NCBI GenBank assembly: GCA_050299835.1
Contig: JBNKWP010000013.1
Location: 1-64,000 of the forward strand
Length of the DNA stretch: 64,000 bases
Source of the DNA: JAJDOD01 sp050299835
GTDB lineage: Bacteria; Pseudomonadota; Alphaproteobacteria; Rhodobacterales; Rhodobacteraceae
Direction of reading: 5' to 3'
Shown here: piece by piece, positions 43,716 through 53,502 of the stretch
Position numbering within the stretch: the stretch's first letter is position 1
Layout of the letters: every line of letters begins with the position of its first letter
Program-made: the position numbers and the translations under genes
Notes under the pieces: generated by a model
Database searches by the model: none
The model's input: only the letters and a program-made list of their open reading frames with translations
What the model was told of the DNA's origin: nothing

Positions 43716-44041
43716 TGGCGGTCAGCGAGGAACAGATCGCCCATGCGCTGGAACTGTTCGAGGGCGTGGGGCCGATGACGACGCGGAAGATGTTCGGGGG
43801 CCTGGGGATCTATGCCGACGGCACGATCTTCGCGATCCTGATGTCGGACGGGGTCCTGAAGCTCAAAGGCGCGGGCGGAATGGTCGGTGTCTTCGAGGAC
43901 GAGGGTTGGGAACGCTGGACCTATAGCCGCGACGGCTCGGACAAGGTGACTGCGATGCCATACTGGACGCTGCCCGACGCGCTGCTGGACGATCCCGACG
44001 CCGCCTCCGACTGGGCGCGGCGGGCGCTGGCCGAGCTTTAG
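43715..44041 (+). CDS. TfoX/Sxy family protein
   Basis: 108 residues. MTTRKMFGGLGIYADGTIFAIL and the following DGVLKLKGAG segment are the TfoX N-terminal domain, a family that in some bacteria regulates competence genes. The C-terminal TfoX domain is absent, so this is the short form. It starts at the ATG overlapping the previous stop by one base (TGATG), suggesting coupling. Confidence 0.82.
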   Translation: MAVSEEQIAHALELFEGVGPMTTRKMFGGLGIYADGTIFAILMSDGVLKLKGAGGMVGVFEDEGWERWTYSRDGSDKVTAMPYWTLPDALLDDPDAASDWARRALAEL

Positions 44042-44044
44042 CCC

Positions 44045-44713
44045 ATGCCCGAGCAGCTGACTTTCGATCTGCCGGTGCGCGACAGCCGGGAAAGGGGCGA
44101 TTTCTTCGTCTCGGAAGCCAACCGGCTGGCGGTCGCGCGGCTGGAAACGCCGGAGACCTGGCCGAACCGCAAGCTGGTTCTGATCGGGCCCGAGGGCGCG
44201 GGGAAGACCCATCTTGCGCATGTCTGGGCCGAGGCGCACGGCGCGCTGATGATCGGAACGTCCGACCTGTCGGGGCTGGATGTGGCGGGCGTGGCGCAGC
44301 CGGTGGTTCTGGACGATGCGGACCGGGTTTCGGAGCCGCAGGAGGAGGCGCTGTTCCATCTGCACAACCATCTGGCTTCGTCGGCGCTGCCCTTGCTGAT
44401 GACGGCGCGCGAGGCCCCTTCCCGATGGCCGGTTCGCCTGCCCGACCTGAAAAGCCGGATGGCGGCCTCCGACAGCGTGCGGATCGAGGCGCCCGATGAC
44501 GCGCTTCTGTCCGCCGTATTGCTCAAGCTTTTTGCCGACCGTCAGCTTGAGGTGGCCCCGAATGTGATTTCCTGGATTGTCGGACGGATGGACCGGTCCT
44601 TTGCCGGGGCCGGACGGCTGGTTGTCGCACTGGACCGGGCCGCGCTGGCGGAGGGGCGCGCGGTGACCCGACCGCTGGCGCAGCGTGTTCTGGACGAAAC
44701 GGGCGGCGATTGA
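44045..44713 (+). CDS. hdaA: DnaA-related regulatory ATPase (HdaA)
   Basis: 222 residues. The N-terminal QLTFDLP is a beta-clamp-binding motif, followed by a truncated AAA+ module: Walker A GPEGAGKTH, Walker B VVLDDAD and sensor residues in LKSRM. The DNA-binding domain of DnaA is absent. HdaA promotes ATP hydrolysis on DnaA bound to the replisome and so prevents over-initiation. It lies four bases after TfoX. Confidence 0.88.
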   Translation: MPEQLTFDLPVRDSRERGDFFVSEANRLAVARLETPETWPNRKLVLIGPEGAGKTHLAHVWAEAHGALMIGTSDLSGLDVAGVAQPVVLDDADRVSEPQEEALFHLHNHLASSALPLLMTAREAPSRWPVRLPDLKSRMAASDSVRIEAPDDALLSAVLLKLFADRQLEVAPNVISWIVGRMDRSFAGAGRLVVALDRAALAEGRAVTRPLAQRVLDETGGD

Positions 44714-44827
44714 CCCGCTGCCGCCCGCGCGCAAACCCGCTCAAATCCCTGTCTGCACTGGACATTCGGGCCCGGTTCGGGTGATAATTGTCATTCTCAC
44801 GTCATAATTCGCTGCGAAACGGACGAA

Positions 44828-47002
44828 ATGACCGTTGTTACCGATTTTCTGAAGGCGGAACGCCTTCCTGCCGTTGATCTGTCCGACAAGGATTTTGCCG
44901 GGCCGGACCGATTCATCAACCGTGAACTGTCCTGGCTGGCCTTCAACTGGCGGGTGCTGGAAGAGGCGCAGAACCGCAAGGTGCCGCTGCTGGAGCGGCT
45001 GCGATTCCTGTCGATATCGGCCACCAACCTCGACGAATTCTACACCGTGCGCGTGGCCGGTCTGCGCGAACTGGCCGAAGCCGGGAACACCACGCCCGCC
45101 GCCGACGGGCTTTCGCCCGCCGAGCAACTGGTTCTGATCAACGCCGATGCGCGGCAACTGGTGGAACGCCAGCAGGACACCTGGGTTGGCCTGAAGGGCG
45201 AAATGGCCGCCGCAGGTATCGTTCTGGAGACCGGAGAGACCCTGTCGAAGGACGACCGGAAATACCTGGAGGACGTCTTTCTCAAACAGGTCTTCCCGGT
45301 TCTGTCGCCGCTGGCCATCGATCCTGCCCACCCCTTCCCTTTCATCGCCAACGAGGGGTTCTCGCTGGCGCTGGAATTGTCGCGGAAGACCGACAAGCGG
45401 CCCTTGCGCGCGCTGTTGCCGGTGCCGCAGAAGATCGACCGTTTCGTGCCACTTCCCACGACCTCGGGCCACCGGTTCCTGCCGCTTGAGGAACTGCTGC
45501 TTCTGCATCTCGACCGGCTCTTCCCCGGCTACGTGATGACCGGCAATTGTTCCTTCCGGGTTCTGCGCGACAGCGATCTGGAACTGGAGGAAGAGGCCGA
45601 GGATCTGGTGCGCGAATTCGAGGTGGCGCTGAAACGCCGCCGCCGGGGCGAGGTGATCCGGCTTTCGGTCTCCTCCGGTGCGCCGGCGGGGCTGCGCCGC
45701 ATCATCATGGAAGAGCTCGACGTGGACGAGACCGAGATCGTCGAGATCCCTGGCATGATCGGCCTGGCCAACCTGTCGGAACTGGTACTGGAAGAAAGGC
45801 CGGACCTGCTCTGGCCGGTGTTCACGCCGCGCGTGCCGGAACGGGTGCAGGACCATGACGGCGACATGTTTGCGGCGATCCGCCAGAAGGACATGCTGCT
45901 GCACCACCCGTATGAGACCTTCGACATGGTGGTGCGGTTCCTGAAGCAGGCCGCCGCCGACCCCAACGTGCTGGCGATCAAACAGACGCTCTATCGCACC
46001 AGTCGCGACAGCCCGATCGTTTCGGCACTGTGCGAGGCGGCGGAAGACGGCAAGTCCGTCACCGCTCTGGTGGAACTGAAAGCGCGGTTCGACGAGGCCG
46101 CGAACATTCGTCAGTCGCGGCGGCTGGAACGGTCGGGCGCGCATGTGGTCTATGGCTTCATGGCCTACAAGACCCATGCCAAGATCAGCACGGTGGTGCG
46201 GCGCGAAGGCAAGGAACTGGTGACCTATACCCATTTCGGCACCGGCAACTACCACCCGATCACCGCGCGGTTCTATACCGATCTGAGCCTGTTCACCTGC
46301 GATGCCGCCCTGGGGCGCGATGCAACCAAGGTGTTCAATTACCTGTCGGGCTATGCCGAACCGCAGGACATGGAAAACCTTGCCATCTCACCGATGTCGC
46401 TGAAGGACACGCTTCTGGAGCGGATCGCGGAGGAGGCGGAGAACGCGCTGAACGGCAAGCCCGCCGCGATCTGGGCGAAGATGAACGCGCTGATCGAGCC
46501 GGATGTGATCGACGCGCTTTACCTGGCCAGCCAGGCGGGGGTGAAGATCGACCTGGTGGTGCGCGGCATCTGCGGGCTGCGGCCGGGCGTGAAGGGGTTG
46601 AGCGAGAATATCCGGGTGAAATCCATCGTGGGCCGGTTTCTGGAGCACTCACGCATCGTGTGCTTCGGCGCGGGCGGGCCGCTGCCGTCGAAGAAGGCGC
46701 GGGTCTATATCTCGTCGGCCGACTGGATGGGGCGCAATCTGAACCGGCGGGTGGAGACGCTGGTGGAATGCACCAACCCGACCGTGAAGGCGCAGATCGT
46801 CAGCCAGGTGATGGCGGCGAACATGGCGGACGAGGCGCAAAGCTGGATATTGGGGCCTGATGGCGTCTATTCCCGCATTTTGGTGCCGGAGGGTGAACGC
46901 GCCTTCAACTGCCACAAGTTCTTCATGGAGAACCCGTCGCTTTCGGGACGTGGCTCGGCGGGGGCCAAGGATGTGCCGGAACTGACCCATAGCGAGGGAT
47001 AA
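44828..47002 (+). CDS. ppk: Polyphosphate kinase 1
   Basis: 724 residues. The N-terminal domain begins DRFINRELSWLAFNWRVLEEA, the head is at middle, and the C-terminal domains contain DPNVLAIKQTLYRTS and YTHFGTGNYHPITARFYTDLS with the autophosphorylated His, then VRGICGLRPG. It polymerises ATP gamma-phosphates into polyphosphate in the cytoplasm. It is followed, after one small membrane protein, by the matching polyphosphatase gene. Confidence 0.94.
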   Translation: MTVVTDFLKAERLPAVDLSDKDFAGPDRFINRELSWLAFNWRVLEEAQNRKVPLLERLRFLSISATNLDEFYTVRVAGLRELAEAGNTTPAADGLSPAEQLVLINADARQLVERQQDTWVGLKGEMAAAGIVLETGETLSKDDRKYLEDVFLKQVFPVLSPLAIDPAHPFPFIANEGFSLALELSRKTDKRPLRALLPVPQKIDRFVPLPTTSGHRFLPLEELLLLHLDRLFPGYVMTGNCSFRVLRDSDLELEEEAEDLVREFEVALKRRRRGEVIRLSVSSGAPAGLRRIIMEELDVDETEIVEIPGMIGLANLSELVLEERPDLLWPVFTPRVPERVQDHDGDMFAAIRQKDMLLHHPYETFDMVVRFLKQAAADPNVLAIKQTLYRTSRDSPIVSALCEAAEDGKSVTALVELKARFDEAANIRQSRRLERSGAHVVYGFMAYKTHAKISTVVRREGKELVTYTHFGTGNYHPITARFYTDLSLFTCDAALGRDATKVFNYLSGYAEPQDMENLAISPMSLKDTLLERIAEEAENALNGKPAAIWAKMNALIEPDVIDALYLASQAGVKIDLVVRGICGLRPGVKGLSENIRVKSIVGRFLEHSRIVCFGAGGPLPSKKARVYISSADWMGRNLNRRVETLVECTNPTVKAQIVSQVMAANMADEAQSWILGPDGVYSRILVPEGERAFNCHKFFMENPSLSGRGSAGAKDVPELTHSEG

Positions 47003-47167
47003 GCGCCGGTTCGACGCAGGTGACGGAGGGTCCGGTGGATCTTTGATGAGCAAACGCGGGGTTGTGAGGTCGCTCTGCCAAAGCGCGAAAAACGACCCGG
47101 ATTGCAACACGATTTGGCCGTTTTCCCGTATATTCTCTGGTCCGGAGTGCATTTTCAGGACCAAGTC

Positions 47168-47632
47168 ATGTCACAAAAAGAAAGATTTCAGAGCCGTATT
47201 GCCCGGATCGAGGCCGCAACCGCCACCGCCCCCCTGGAGGAAGGCGAACGCGGAGCCCGGAATGCCCCGCATCGAAGCGGTCCCAGCCCGGTCCGGGAGC
47301 TTGTCATGGTCCCTGTCGCCGCGCTGTCGGGCTTCGGATCGGTGGTCTTCGCGAAATGGGTGCAGTTTCACTATCTGACGGATGAAGGTGAATACGGGCT
47401 GGATGCCGGCGGGTTCGCTGGCGGGTTCATGGGCGACATCGTGATCGCGATCGTCGTGAGCCTGCTTCTGGTGGAAATTCTGAACCTTAAGACACCGGCC
47501 CGTCGCACGGTGGAAATCGTCAGCTTCCTCGGCGGGCTTTTCGCGATGGAGGCAGTGGTTGCCATGATGCCCGGTCTGTTCGTGAGCCTGTTTTCCGAGG
47601 AGTGGGTCTATTATTCGCTTTACGGTTACTGA
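47168..47632 (+). CDS. Hypothetical membrane protein between ppk and ppx
   Basis: 154 residues from ATG 47168. The soluble N-terminal 50 residues are followed by three membrane helices (about 52-68, 90-110 and 125-145). I do not recognise the family. The position between polyphosphate kinase and exopolyphosphatase, all on plus, suggests a connection to polyphosphate or a simple insertion of an unrelated gene. A plausible ribosome-binding sequence (CAGGACC region) precedes the ATG. Confidence 0.6.
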   Translation: MSQKERFQSRIARIEAATATAPLEEGERGARNAPHRSGPSPVRELVMVPVAALSGFGSVVFAKWVQFHYLTDEGEYGLDAGGFAGGFMGDIVIAIVVSLLLVEILNLKTPARRTVEIVSFLGGLFAMEAVVAMMPGLFVSLFSEEWVYYSLYGY

Positions 47633-47862
47633 GCGCCGATCTCCGGATAACAAGCTGAAGGGACCGACGCGTGGTGGGGCACAAGGCATATCGGTGCGAC
47701 AGGGAGCGCGGGTCCTTTGGCCCCCTGCCCCGGATCAGGTCAGACGCCGCTTTCGGGCTTGTGCCGTCTTTCCCGCCGGACCTGTCAAGCCCAAGCTTTT
47801 CATTGCCTTGTCCCCGGCGCATATGCGATCAGGAGCGCGGAAGACGGCCTCGGGGAGATGGC

Positions 47863-49407
47863 ATGGACGGCAACCCGTCGGGCGAAACTGAGGATTGGGG
47901 ACCGTTCGGTCGCCCGCTTTTCGACGACCCCTCAGCACGGGCGCTTTCGCGGGTCGGCGTGGTCGATGTGGGGTCGAACTCCGTTCGCATGGTGGTCTTC
48001 GACGGCGCGGCGCGGAGCCCCGCCTATTTCTTCAACGAAAAGGTCATGGCCGGTTTGGGTCAGGGCATGGCGGAGAGCGGTCGGCTTCATCCCGAGGGCC
48101 GGGTTCGGGCGCTTCAGGCGATCAAGCGGTTCCAGCTTCTGGCTGAGGCGATGGAGATCAAGCCGCTGACCGCCGTGGCCACCGCAGCGGTGCGCGAGGC
48201 GGAGGACGGGCCGGATTTCTGCAAGGACGTGATGGACCAGACCGGCCTGAAGCTGTGGGTCATCGCGGGCGAGGAGGAAGCCCGCCTGTCGGCGCAGGGC
48301 GTTCTGCTTGGCTGGCCGGAGGCCGAGGGGCTGGTCTGCGACATCGGCGGGTCGTCGATGGAACTGGCGGAACTCAACGGTGGCAAGGTCGGCAAGTGCT
48401 TTTCCACCAGGCTCGGCCCACAACGGCTGATGACGGTGAAGGGCGGCAAGAAGGGCCGCAAGGCCGCGATCCAGGAGGGGGTGCGCGATCTGGCCGAGAA
48501 GATGGGGCGCTATGGCGAGCATCTGTATCTTGTCGGCGGGTCCTGGCGGGCGATCGCCCGGATCGACATGGACCGGCGGGGCTATCCGCTGGCGGTGTTG
48601 CATGAATACCGGATGAGCCGGAAGGCGCTATACGCGACCATCGAACATATCGAGGACACACCCACCGAGGAGCTTCGCGCCCGCACCGGTATCGGCGAAA
48701 GCCGGATGGCGCTGGTCCCCATCGCCGCGCAGGTGCTGAAGGAGCTGATCCGCAGCCTGAAACCGCTGGATATCGCGGTTTCCAGTTACGGTATTCGCGA
48801 GGGGATGCTTTACCAACAGATGCCTCAACGGTTGCGCGACCGCGACCCGCTGATCGAAGCCTGCCGGTTCGCGGAATACAAGGACGCGCGGATACCGGGG
48901 TTTGGCGCCCGACTCTACGATTTCGTGCTGCCGCTGTTCAGCGCCCGGAACGCTCCGAAGAAGCGCCTGATCAAGGCGGCCTGCCTGCTCCATGATGTCA
49001 GCTGGCGGGCGCACCCGGATTACCGCCACGAGGTGTGTTTCGACGAGGTGACCCGCGCCAATCTGGGCGGCATGGATCACCGGGAACGCATCTTTATCGG
49101 TGTCGCGCTTTTGCATCGCTACAAGAATTCGCGCGATGGCTCGCCGTTTCAGTCGCTGTTCGACATGGTGAGCGAGGACGACCTGCGTTGGGCCGAGATC
49201 CTGGGCAAGGCGATGCGTTTCGGTGCGATGCTGACCGCGTCGAAGGGGCAGGACATGGGGGATCTGCGGTATTTCCCGAAGAAGAAGCGGCTTGAGCTGC
49301 ATCTGGCCCCCGGCACGCGGGATTTGTTCGGGGAAGTGGCGGAGGCGCGGTTTGGTGCGCTGGCCACCGCCTTGGGCGAGGTCGAGGTGGTGGTGAAGGG
49401 GCGGTAG
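47863..49407 (+). CDS. ppx: Ppx/GppA family exopolyphosphatase
   Basis: 514 residues from ATG 47863 (GGGAGATGGC upstream). The N-terminal GVVDVGSNSVRMVVFDG and VCDIGGSSMELAEL are the ASKHA phosphate-binding loops; an HD-like C-terminal domain is visible with LLHDVSWRAHPDYRHE. It degrades polyphosphate or pppGpp from the chain end. The pair with ppk sets polyphosphate levels. Confidence 0.92.
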   Translation: MDGNPSGETEDWGPFGRPLFDDPSARALSRVGVVDVGSNSVRMVVFDGAARSPAYFFNEKVMAGLGQGMAESGRLHPEGRVRALQAIKRFQLLAEAMEIKPLTAVATAAVREAEDGPDFCKDVMDQTGLKLWVIAGEEEARLSAQGVLLGWPEAEGLVCDIGGSSMELAELNGGKVGKCFSTRLGPQRLMTVKGGKKGRKAAIQEGVRDLAEKMGRYGEHLYLVGGSWRAIARIDMDRRGYPLAVLHEYRMSRKALYATIEHIEDTPTEELRARTGIGESRMALVPIAAQVLKELIRSLKPLDIAVSSYGIREGMLYQQMPQRLRDRDPLIEACRFAEYKDARIPGFGARLYDFVLPLFSARNAPKKRLIKAACLLHDVSWRAHPDYRHEVCFDEVTRANLGGMDHRERIFIGVALLHRYKNSRDGSPFQSLFDMVSEDDLRWAEILGKAMRFGAMLTASKGQDMGDLRYFPKKKRLELHLAPGTRDLFGEVAEARFGALATALGEVEVVVKGR

Positions 49408-49459
49408 AGCGGTTCATTCCTGCCCTAATCTTGTCTAAAACGCTCTCTAACCCTTTGGC

Positions 49460-50602
49460 ATGGACAGACTCCTTACCGAAAACAAGGGTGCCCACGTTCC
49501 GGCGGAACAGCAGTATCTGCATGTGACCATTGCATTCGCGCCCTATGACATCGTCCTGCCTGCGGTCGCGGGCCTGTTTCGTGCCACGAACGGGCATTCC
49601 CGAAATGACGAGGCGAGCGAGGAGACGCTCTGGGCCAGATTTGACCGACTGGAAGAGGAACGCGGTGACGGGGACACGATTGGACCGCTCGACGTCGTGC
49701 GCGTCATCGAACCGTCGTTGACCCCCTGGGCCACGATCATAGAAGACCATTTCGAGGTCGATCCTGCACAGCTCTCAAAGCTGCTTCCGGAAGTCACCTT
49801 CCTGACCCTCGTTTCCGAATACCATAGTAAGAAGACCGAACGGCATATCTATACTCTCCGTCAGAACGGTAGCGGAATTCGTCGGGTCTACATCCATCAT
49901 AACTACCAGTATCCAGGCTGGGACTGGCGGGAAAAAGGGCCGGTTCAGGACTGGGAAGACACCGACCGGCTTGCGCGAAAGCGGATATCTGAACGTTGCG
50001 ACCGGGCACTGATGATCGACTATGCCGACAGGCTTGGCTGCGATCTGCACGGGCCGCTCGCACGCGGCGAATACGACCGTGCGATGACCATCTACAAGAT
50101 CGAGGAAAGCGATTTTCGCGAAGAGCCTGCTCCCATCGAGATCGGGGAGGAATACCGTAAACGCGCGGTCGCCCTGCGGTTCGGCAATGGCGAGGAGGAT
50201 GTCACCTTCAAGGGGCTGCTCGCGGACAATCACTATTACGCCTGTTGCGGAGTGTATCAAGACGAGAACCTGAAGGCGATCTGGAAGACCCGGAGCGCGA
50301 AAAAGCTGCTTGAGATCATGCAAAACCGGGGCATCGCGCCCGACTGGCAGGATCCGTACTGCACCGATAGTTTACTCTGGCACCATGCCCTGAGACGCGC
50401 CTACCAACGCTTTACGAATGCCCCGGAAGTTAGTGAGCTAGAGAAAATGGCCCTCGCGCAGACACGGAGTCACGCCTATCCGGTGAACGAATTGCGACTG
50501 AGAAACATCTACGCACAGGCCAACGGCCAGCCGACGGAACCCGATCCGGAAATGATGGCGGGGATCATGGCCAACGGCCTCGACGTTCTGCTGGGCCGCT
50601 AA
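49460..50602 (+). CDS. Hypothetical protein, 380 residues
   Basis: 380 residues; I do not recognise the family. It has no signal peptide or membrane segments. The body is mixed and charged, with a Trp/Tyr-rich middle (HHNYQYPGWDWREKGP) and Cys pair YYACCGV near 258. It converges with a small exported protein gene and overlaps it by four bases at the 3' ends. Codon use is a little AT-richer than the surrounding genes, so it may be acquired. Confidence 0.7.
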   Translation: MDRLLTENKGAHVPAEQQYLHVTIAFAPYDIVLPAVAGLFRATNGHSRNDEASEETLWARFDRLEEERGDGDTIGPLDVVRVIEPSLTPWATIIEDHFEVDPAQLSKLLPEVTFLTLVSEYHSKKTERHIYTLRQNGSGIRRVYIHHNYQYPGWDWREKGPVQDWEDTDRLARKRISERCDRALMIDYADRLGCDLHGPLARGEYDRAMTIYKIEESDFREEPAPIEIGEEYRKRAVALRFGNGEEDVTFKGLLADNHYYACCGVYQDENLKAIWKTRSAKKLLEIMQNRGIAPDWQDPYCTDSLLWHHALRRAYQRFTNAPEVSELEKMALAQTRSHAYPVNELRLRNIYAQANGQPTEPDPEMMAGIMANGLDVLLGR

Positions 50603-50868
50603 AGTTCGGTCTCGCCCTCCGGCGCGCCCATCTCCTCCGGCGTTTTGCGACGGATCAGGATGTCGCCATTGGGCAGGATCTCCGGCGGGTGATAGGCGTT
50701 GAGGTTGTCGACGAAGCCCTGAAGGTCTTCCAGCGCGGGTTCCATTTCGGAAATGAAGCCCTGCATGAAGAGCCTCAGCGCCTCCGCCATCAGGTCGCGG
50801 CCACGGTCCTCCTCCTGCGCAGATGCGGGCGCGGCGGTGAGGAACAGGGCAAGGGCGATCCAGCGCAT
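50599..50868 (-). CDS. Small exported protein
   Basis: 89 residues. The signal peptide (ALALFLTAAPASAQ) ends near 18. The rest is an acidic helix-forming stretch, then NAYHPPEILPNGDILIRRK, a recurring small-protein motif of the roseobacter group as far as I recall. It converges with the 380-residue hypothetical gene. The function is unknown; proteins like this are sometimes labelled AAA+ ATPase without basis. Confidence 0.7.
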   Translation of the reverse strand: MRWIALALFLTAAPASAQEEDRGRDLMAEALRLFMQGFISEMEPALEDLQGFVDNLNAYHPPEILPNGDILIRRKTPEEMGAPEGETEL

Positions 50869-50956
50869 TGTCTTCTCCCAGCGACGTTATCCAACGCGGA
50901 CATCGTATCGGAAAACGACGCGTTTTCCTATCGCCGGTTTCCGCGCCGAACTCCGC

Positions 50957-51883
50957 CTACCCCGCCAGGCACCAGCGCATGATCGCCTTCTGCGCGTGCA
51001 GCCGGTTCTCCGCCTCGTCGAAGATGACCGAGTTCGGGCCGTCCATGATCTCATTCGTCGCCTCCTCGCCCCTATGGGCGGGCAGGCAATGCATGAAGAG
51101 TGCATGGTCGGCGGCGTGGCGCATCAGTTCGGCATTCACCTGATAGGGCCGCAACTGGTTGTGGCGGCGTTCCTTCGCCGTCTGGCTGTCATGCATCGAG
51201 ACCCAGGTATCAGTGACAACGAGGTCCGCGCCCTCGACCGCCTTGGCCGGGTCGCGTTCGATGGTGACGGGACGGCCCTTCGACTGGGCAAAGTCGAGGA
51301 CGGCACGCTCGGGGTCGAGCGTTTCGGGGCCGGCAAAAGTCAGGTCGAAGCCGAACTGGCCTGCGGCATGGGCGAAACTGGCGAAGACGTTGTTGCCGTC
51401 GCCGCACCAGACGACCTTCTTGTCAGTGATGGGGCCGCGATGTTCCTCGAAGGTCATCAGGTCGGCCATGATCTGGCAGGGATGGGTGCGGTTGGTCAGC
51501 CCGTTGATGACCGGCACGTCGGCATGGTCGGCCAGTTCCAGAAGCGCCTCTTCTTCGAAGGTGCGGATCATGATCATGTCGACATAGCGCGACAGCACGC
51601 GGGCGGTGTCGGCGATGGTTTCGCCGTGGCCGAGCTGCATTTCCGACCCCGTGAGCACAAGGGTTTCGCCGCCCATCTGGCGGACGCCCACGTCGAAGGA
51701 GACGCGGGTCCGGGTGGAGGGCTTTTCGAAGATCAGCGCCACCATGCGGCCCTTAAGCGGCTGGGTGTCGTCGGGCGTGCCCTTGGGGCGCCCGTTGCGG
51801 GCGGATTTCATCGCCTGCGCGTCGTCGAGGATGGACCGGAGTGCGGCGGGATCGGTTTTGTGGATATCGAGGAAATGAGTCAT
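50957..51883 (-). CDS. argF: Ornithine carbamoyltransferase
   Basis: 308 residues. FEKPSTRTRVSF (carbamoyl phosphate binding), HPCQIMADLMT and MHCLPAHRGEE are the diagnostic motifs. It makes citrulline from ornithine and carbamoyl phosphate in arginine synthesis, in the cytoplasm. It follows argD by 51 bases on the same strand. Confidence 0.95.
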   Translation of the reverse strand: MTHFLDIHKTDPAALRSILDDAQAMKSARNGRPKGTPDDTQPLKGRMVALIFEKPSTRTRVSFDVGVRQMGGETLVLTGSEMQLGHGETIADTARVLSRYVDMIMIRTFEEEALLELADHADVPVINGLTNRTHPCQIMADLMTFEEHRGPITDKKVVWCGDGNNVFASFAHAAGQFGFDLTFAGPETLDPERAVLDFAQSKGRPVTIERDPAKAVEGADLVVTDTWVSMHDSQTAKERRHNQLRPYQVNAELMRHAADHALFMHCLPAHRGEEATNEIMDGPNSVIFDEAENRLHAQKAIMRWCLAG

Positions 51884-51934
51884 GCGTTTCGCCCCTGTCG
51901 GCGGTGTTGTGTGCGTATTTTCGACAAGATGAAG

Positions 51935-53107
51935 TCAGGAGGCCTGGAGGCTGGCCGCCGTTCGGTCCAAACGCTCCAGCGCCTCGTCGATTTCCTTGTC
52001 GGTGATGTTGAGGGGCGGCAGGAGGCGCACCACATTGTCGGCGGCGGGCACCACGATGACCTCGTTGGCGTAGCCCGCCTTGACGACTTCCGGCGCCGGA
52101 ACCTTGCATTTGATGCCCAGCATCAGGCCGGTGCCGCGCACCGACTCGAAGATATCGGGATGCGCCGCGACCAGCCCTTCGAGCTTCTGGCGGAGCCTGC
52201 CCGCCTTGCGGTTCACCTCGTCGAGGAAGGTGGGGTCGGCCACCGTTTTCATCACCGCATTGCCGACCGCGCAGGCCAGCGGGTTGCCGCCATAGGTGGA
52301 GCCGTGGGTGCCGAGGGTCATGCCCGCCGCCGCCGCTTCCGTGGCCAGCACCGCGCCGAGGGGGAAGCCGCCGCCAATGCCCTTGGCGACCATCATGATG
52401 TCGGGCGTGATGCCCGCCCATTCATGGGCGAAAAGCCTGCCGGTGCGGCCCACGCCGCATTGCACCTCGTCGAGGATGAGAAGCGTGCCGGTCTCGTCGC
52501 AGAGCTGGCGGATGGCCTTGAGGTCGCTATCGGCAAGCGGCACGATGCCGCCTTCGCCCTGCACCGGCTCGATCAGGATGGCGCAGGTCTGGTCGGTGAC
52601 CGCCGCTCTCAATGCGTCGATGTCGCCATAGGGGAGTTGCCGGAAGCCCGGCAGGACGGGGCCGAACCCGCCCACCATCTTGTCCGCCCCGGAGGCGGCG
52701 ATGGCGGCTGAGGAGCGACCGTGGAAGCAGCCCGAGAAGGCGATGATCTCGGTCCGGTCCTGACCCTTGTCCGACCAGTATTTGCGGGCCATCTTGACCG
52801 CCAGTTCGCAGGCTTCCGTCCCGGAATTGGTAAAGAAGACCGTGTCGGCGAAAGTGGCCTCGGTCAGCCGGTCGGCCAGTTCCTGTTGCTGGCCGATCTG
52901 GTAGAGGTTCGAGACATGCCAGAGCGTGTCCGCCTGCGCTTTCAGCGCGTCCGTCAGGATCGGGTTGGCGTGACCCAGCACGTTCACCGCGATGCCCGCG
53001 CCCAGATCCATGAAACGTCGGCCATCCGCCTCGATCAGCCAGACGCCTTCGCCTTTGACGAAATTCATCGGAGCACGGGAATAGGTGGGCAGAACGGACG
53101 GGATCAT
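51935..53107 (-). CDS. argD: Acetylornithine aminotransferase
   Basis: 390 residues from ATG 53107. FTNSGTEACELAVKMARKY, the PLP-binding MMVAKGIGGGFPLGA lysine loop and THGSTYGGNPLAC are intact. It converts N-acetylglutamate semialdehyde to N-acetylornithine (arginine pathway). It leads the argD-argF unit; the 395 bases upstream separate it from gcrA, divergent. Confidence 0.95.
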   Translation of the reverse strand: MIPSVLPTYSRAPMNFVKGEGVWLIEADGRRFMDLGAGIAVNVLGHANPILTDALKAQADTLWHVSNLYQIGQQQELADRLTEATFADTVFFTNSGTEACELAVKMARKYWSDKGQDRTEIIAFSGCFHGRSSAAIAASGADKMVGGFGPVLPGFRQLPYGDIDALRAAVTDQTCAILIEPVQGEGGIVPLADSDLKAIRQLCDETGTLLILDEVQCGVGRTGRLFAHEWAGITPDIMMVAKGIGGGFPLGAVLATEAAAAGMTLGTHGSTYGGNPLACAVGNAVMKTVADPTFLDEVNRKAGRLRQKLEGLVAAHPDIFESVRGTGLMLGIKCKVPAPEVVKAGYANEVIVVPAADNVVRLLPPLNITDKEIDEALERLDRTAASLQAS

Positions 53108-53502
53108 CGGATCATCCTTTATTTTCGAGAGCCAAGAGGTGCCAGCCGGGGCCGGGCAAGTCAACAAAGTTGGGAATGGACGTAGCAGTGCGGACGCTGT
53201 GTTTAGCGTCGGCGTCGAATCTCGGAGGCGAGTGCATACGTCATGGAAGCGTCATTACGCGGGTTGTTCCGTAAACGGAAGCGTTTTCTCTCGCCCCCGC
53301 CCGGGACATGAGCCGGATCAGGAAATGCTTCAGGAAATGCGTGCCGAGCGCCAGAGACCGCAAACTTTCCTTAACCAAAGTCCGGGAGAGTCGCCCCCGT
53401 GCCCGAAAATTCTGTGGTCTTTCGGCGACAGCCCGCCTTCATCGCCTTGTATCGGCGGGCGGGGTGACTAGAATAGAGGACCGAGGAAAGGCAGGTGCTG
53501 AC
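53108..53502. promoter_or_regulatory. Divergent argD/gcrA control region with GANTC sites
   Basis: 395 bases. GANTC sites for CcrM-type methylation occur at 53217-53221 (GAATC) and 53388-53392 (GAGTC), and a TTAACC half-site lies near 53371. The right part forms the gcrA leader. In Caulobacter-type networks, gcrA is under cell-cycle control; the sites are consistent with that but not proof. There is no gene in the interval. Confidence 0.4.
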
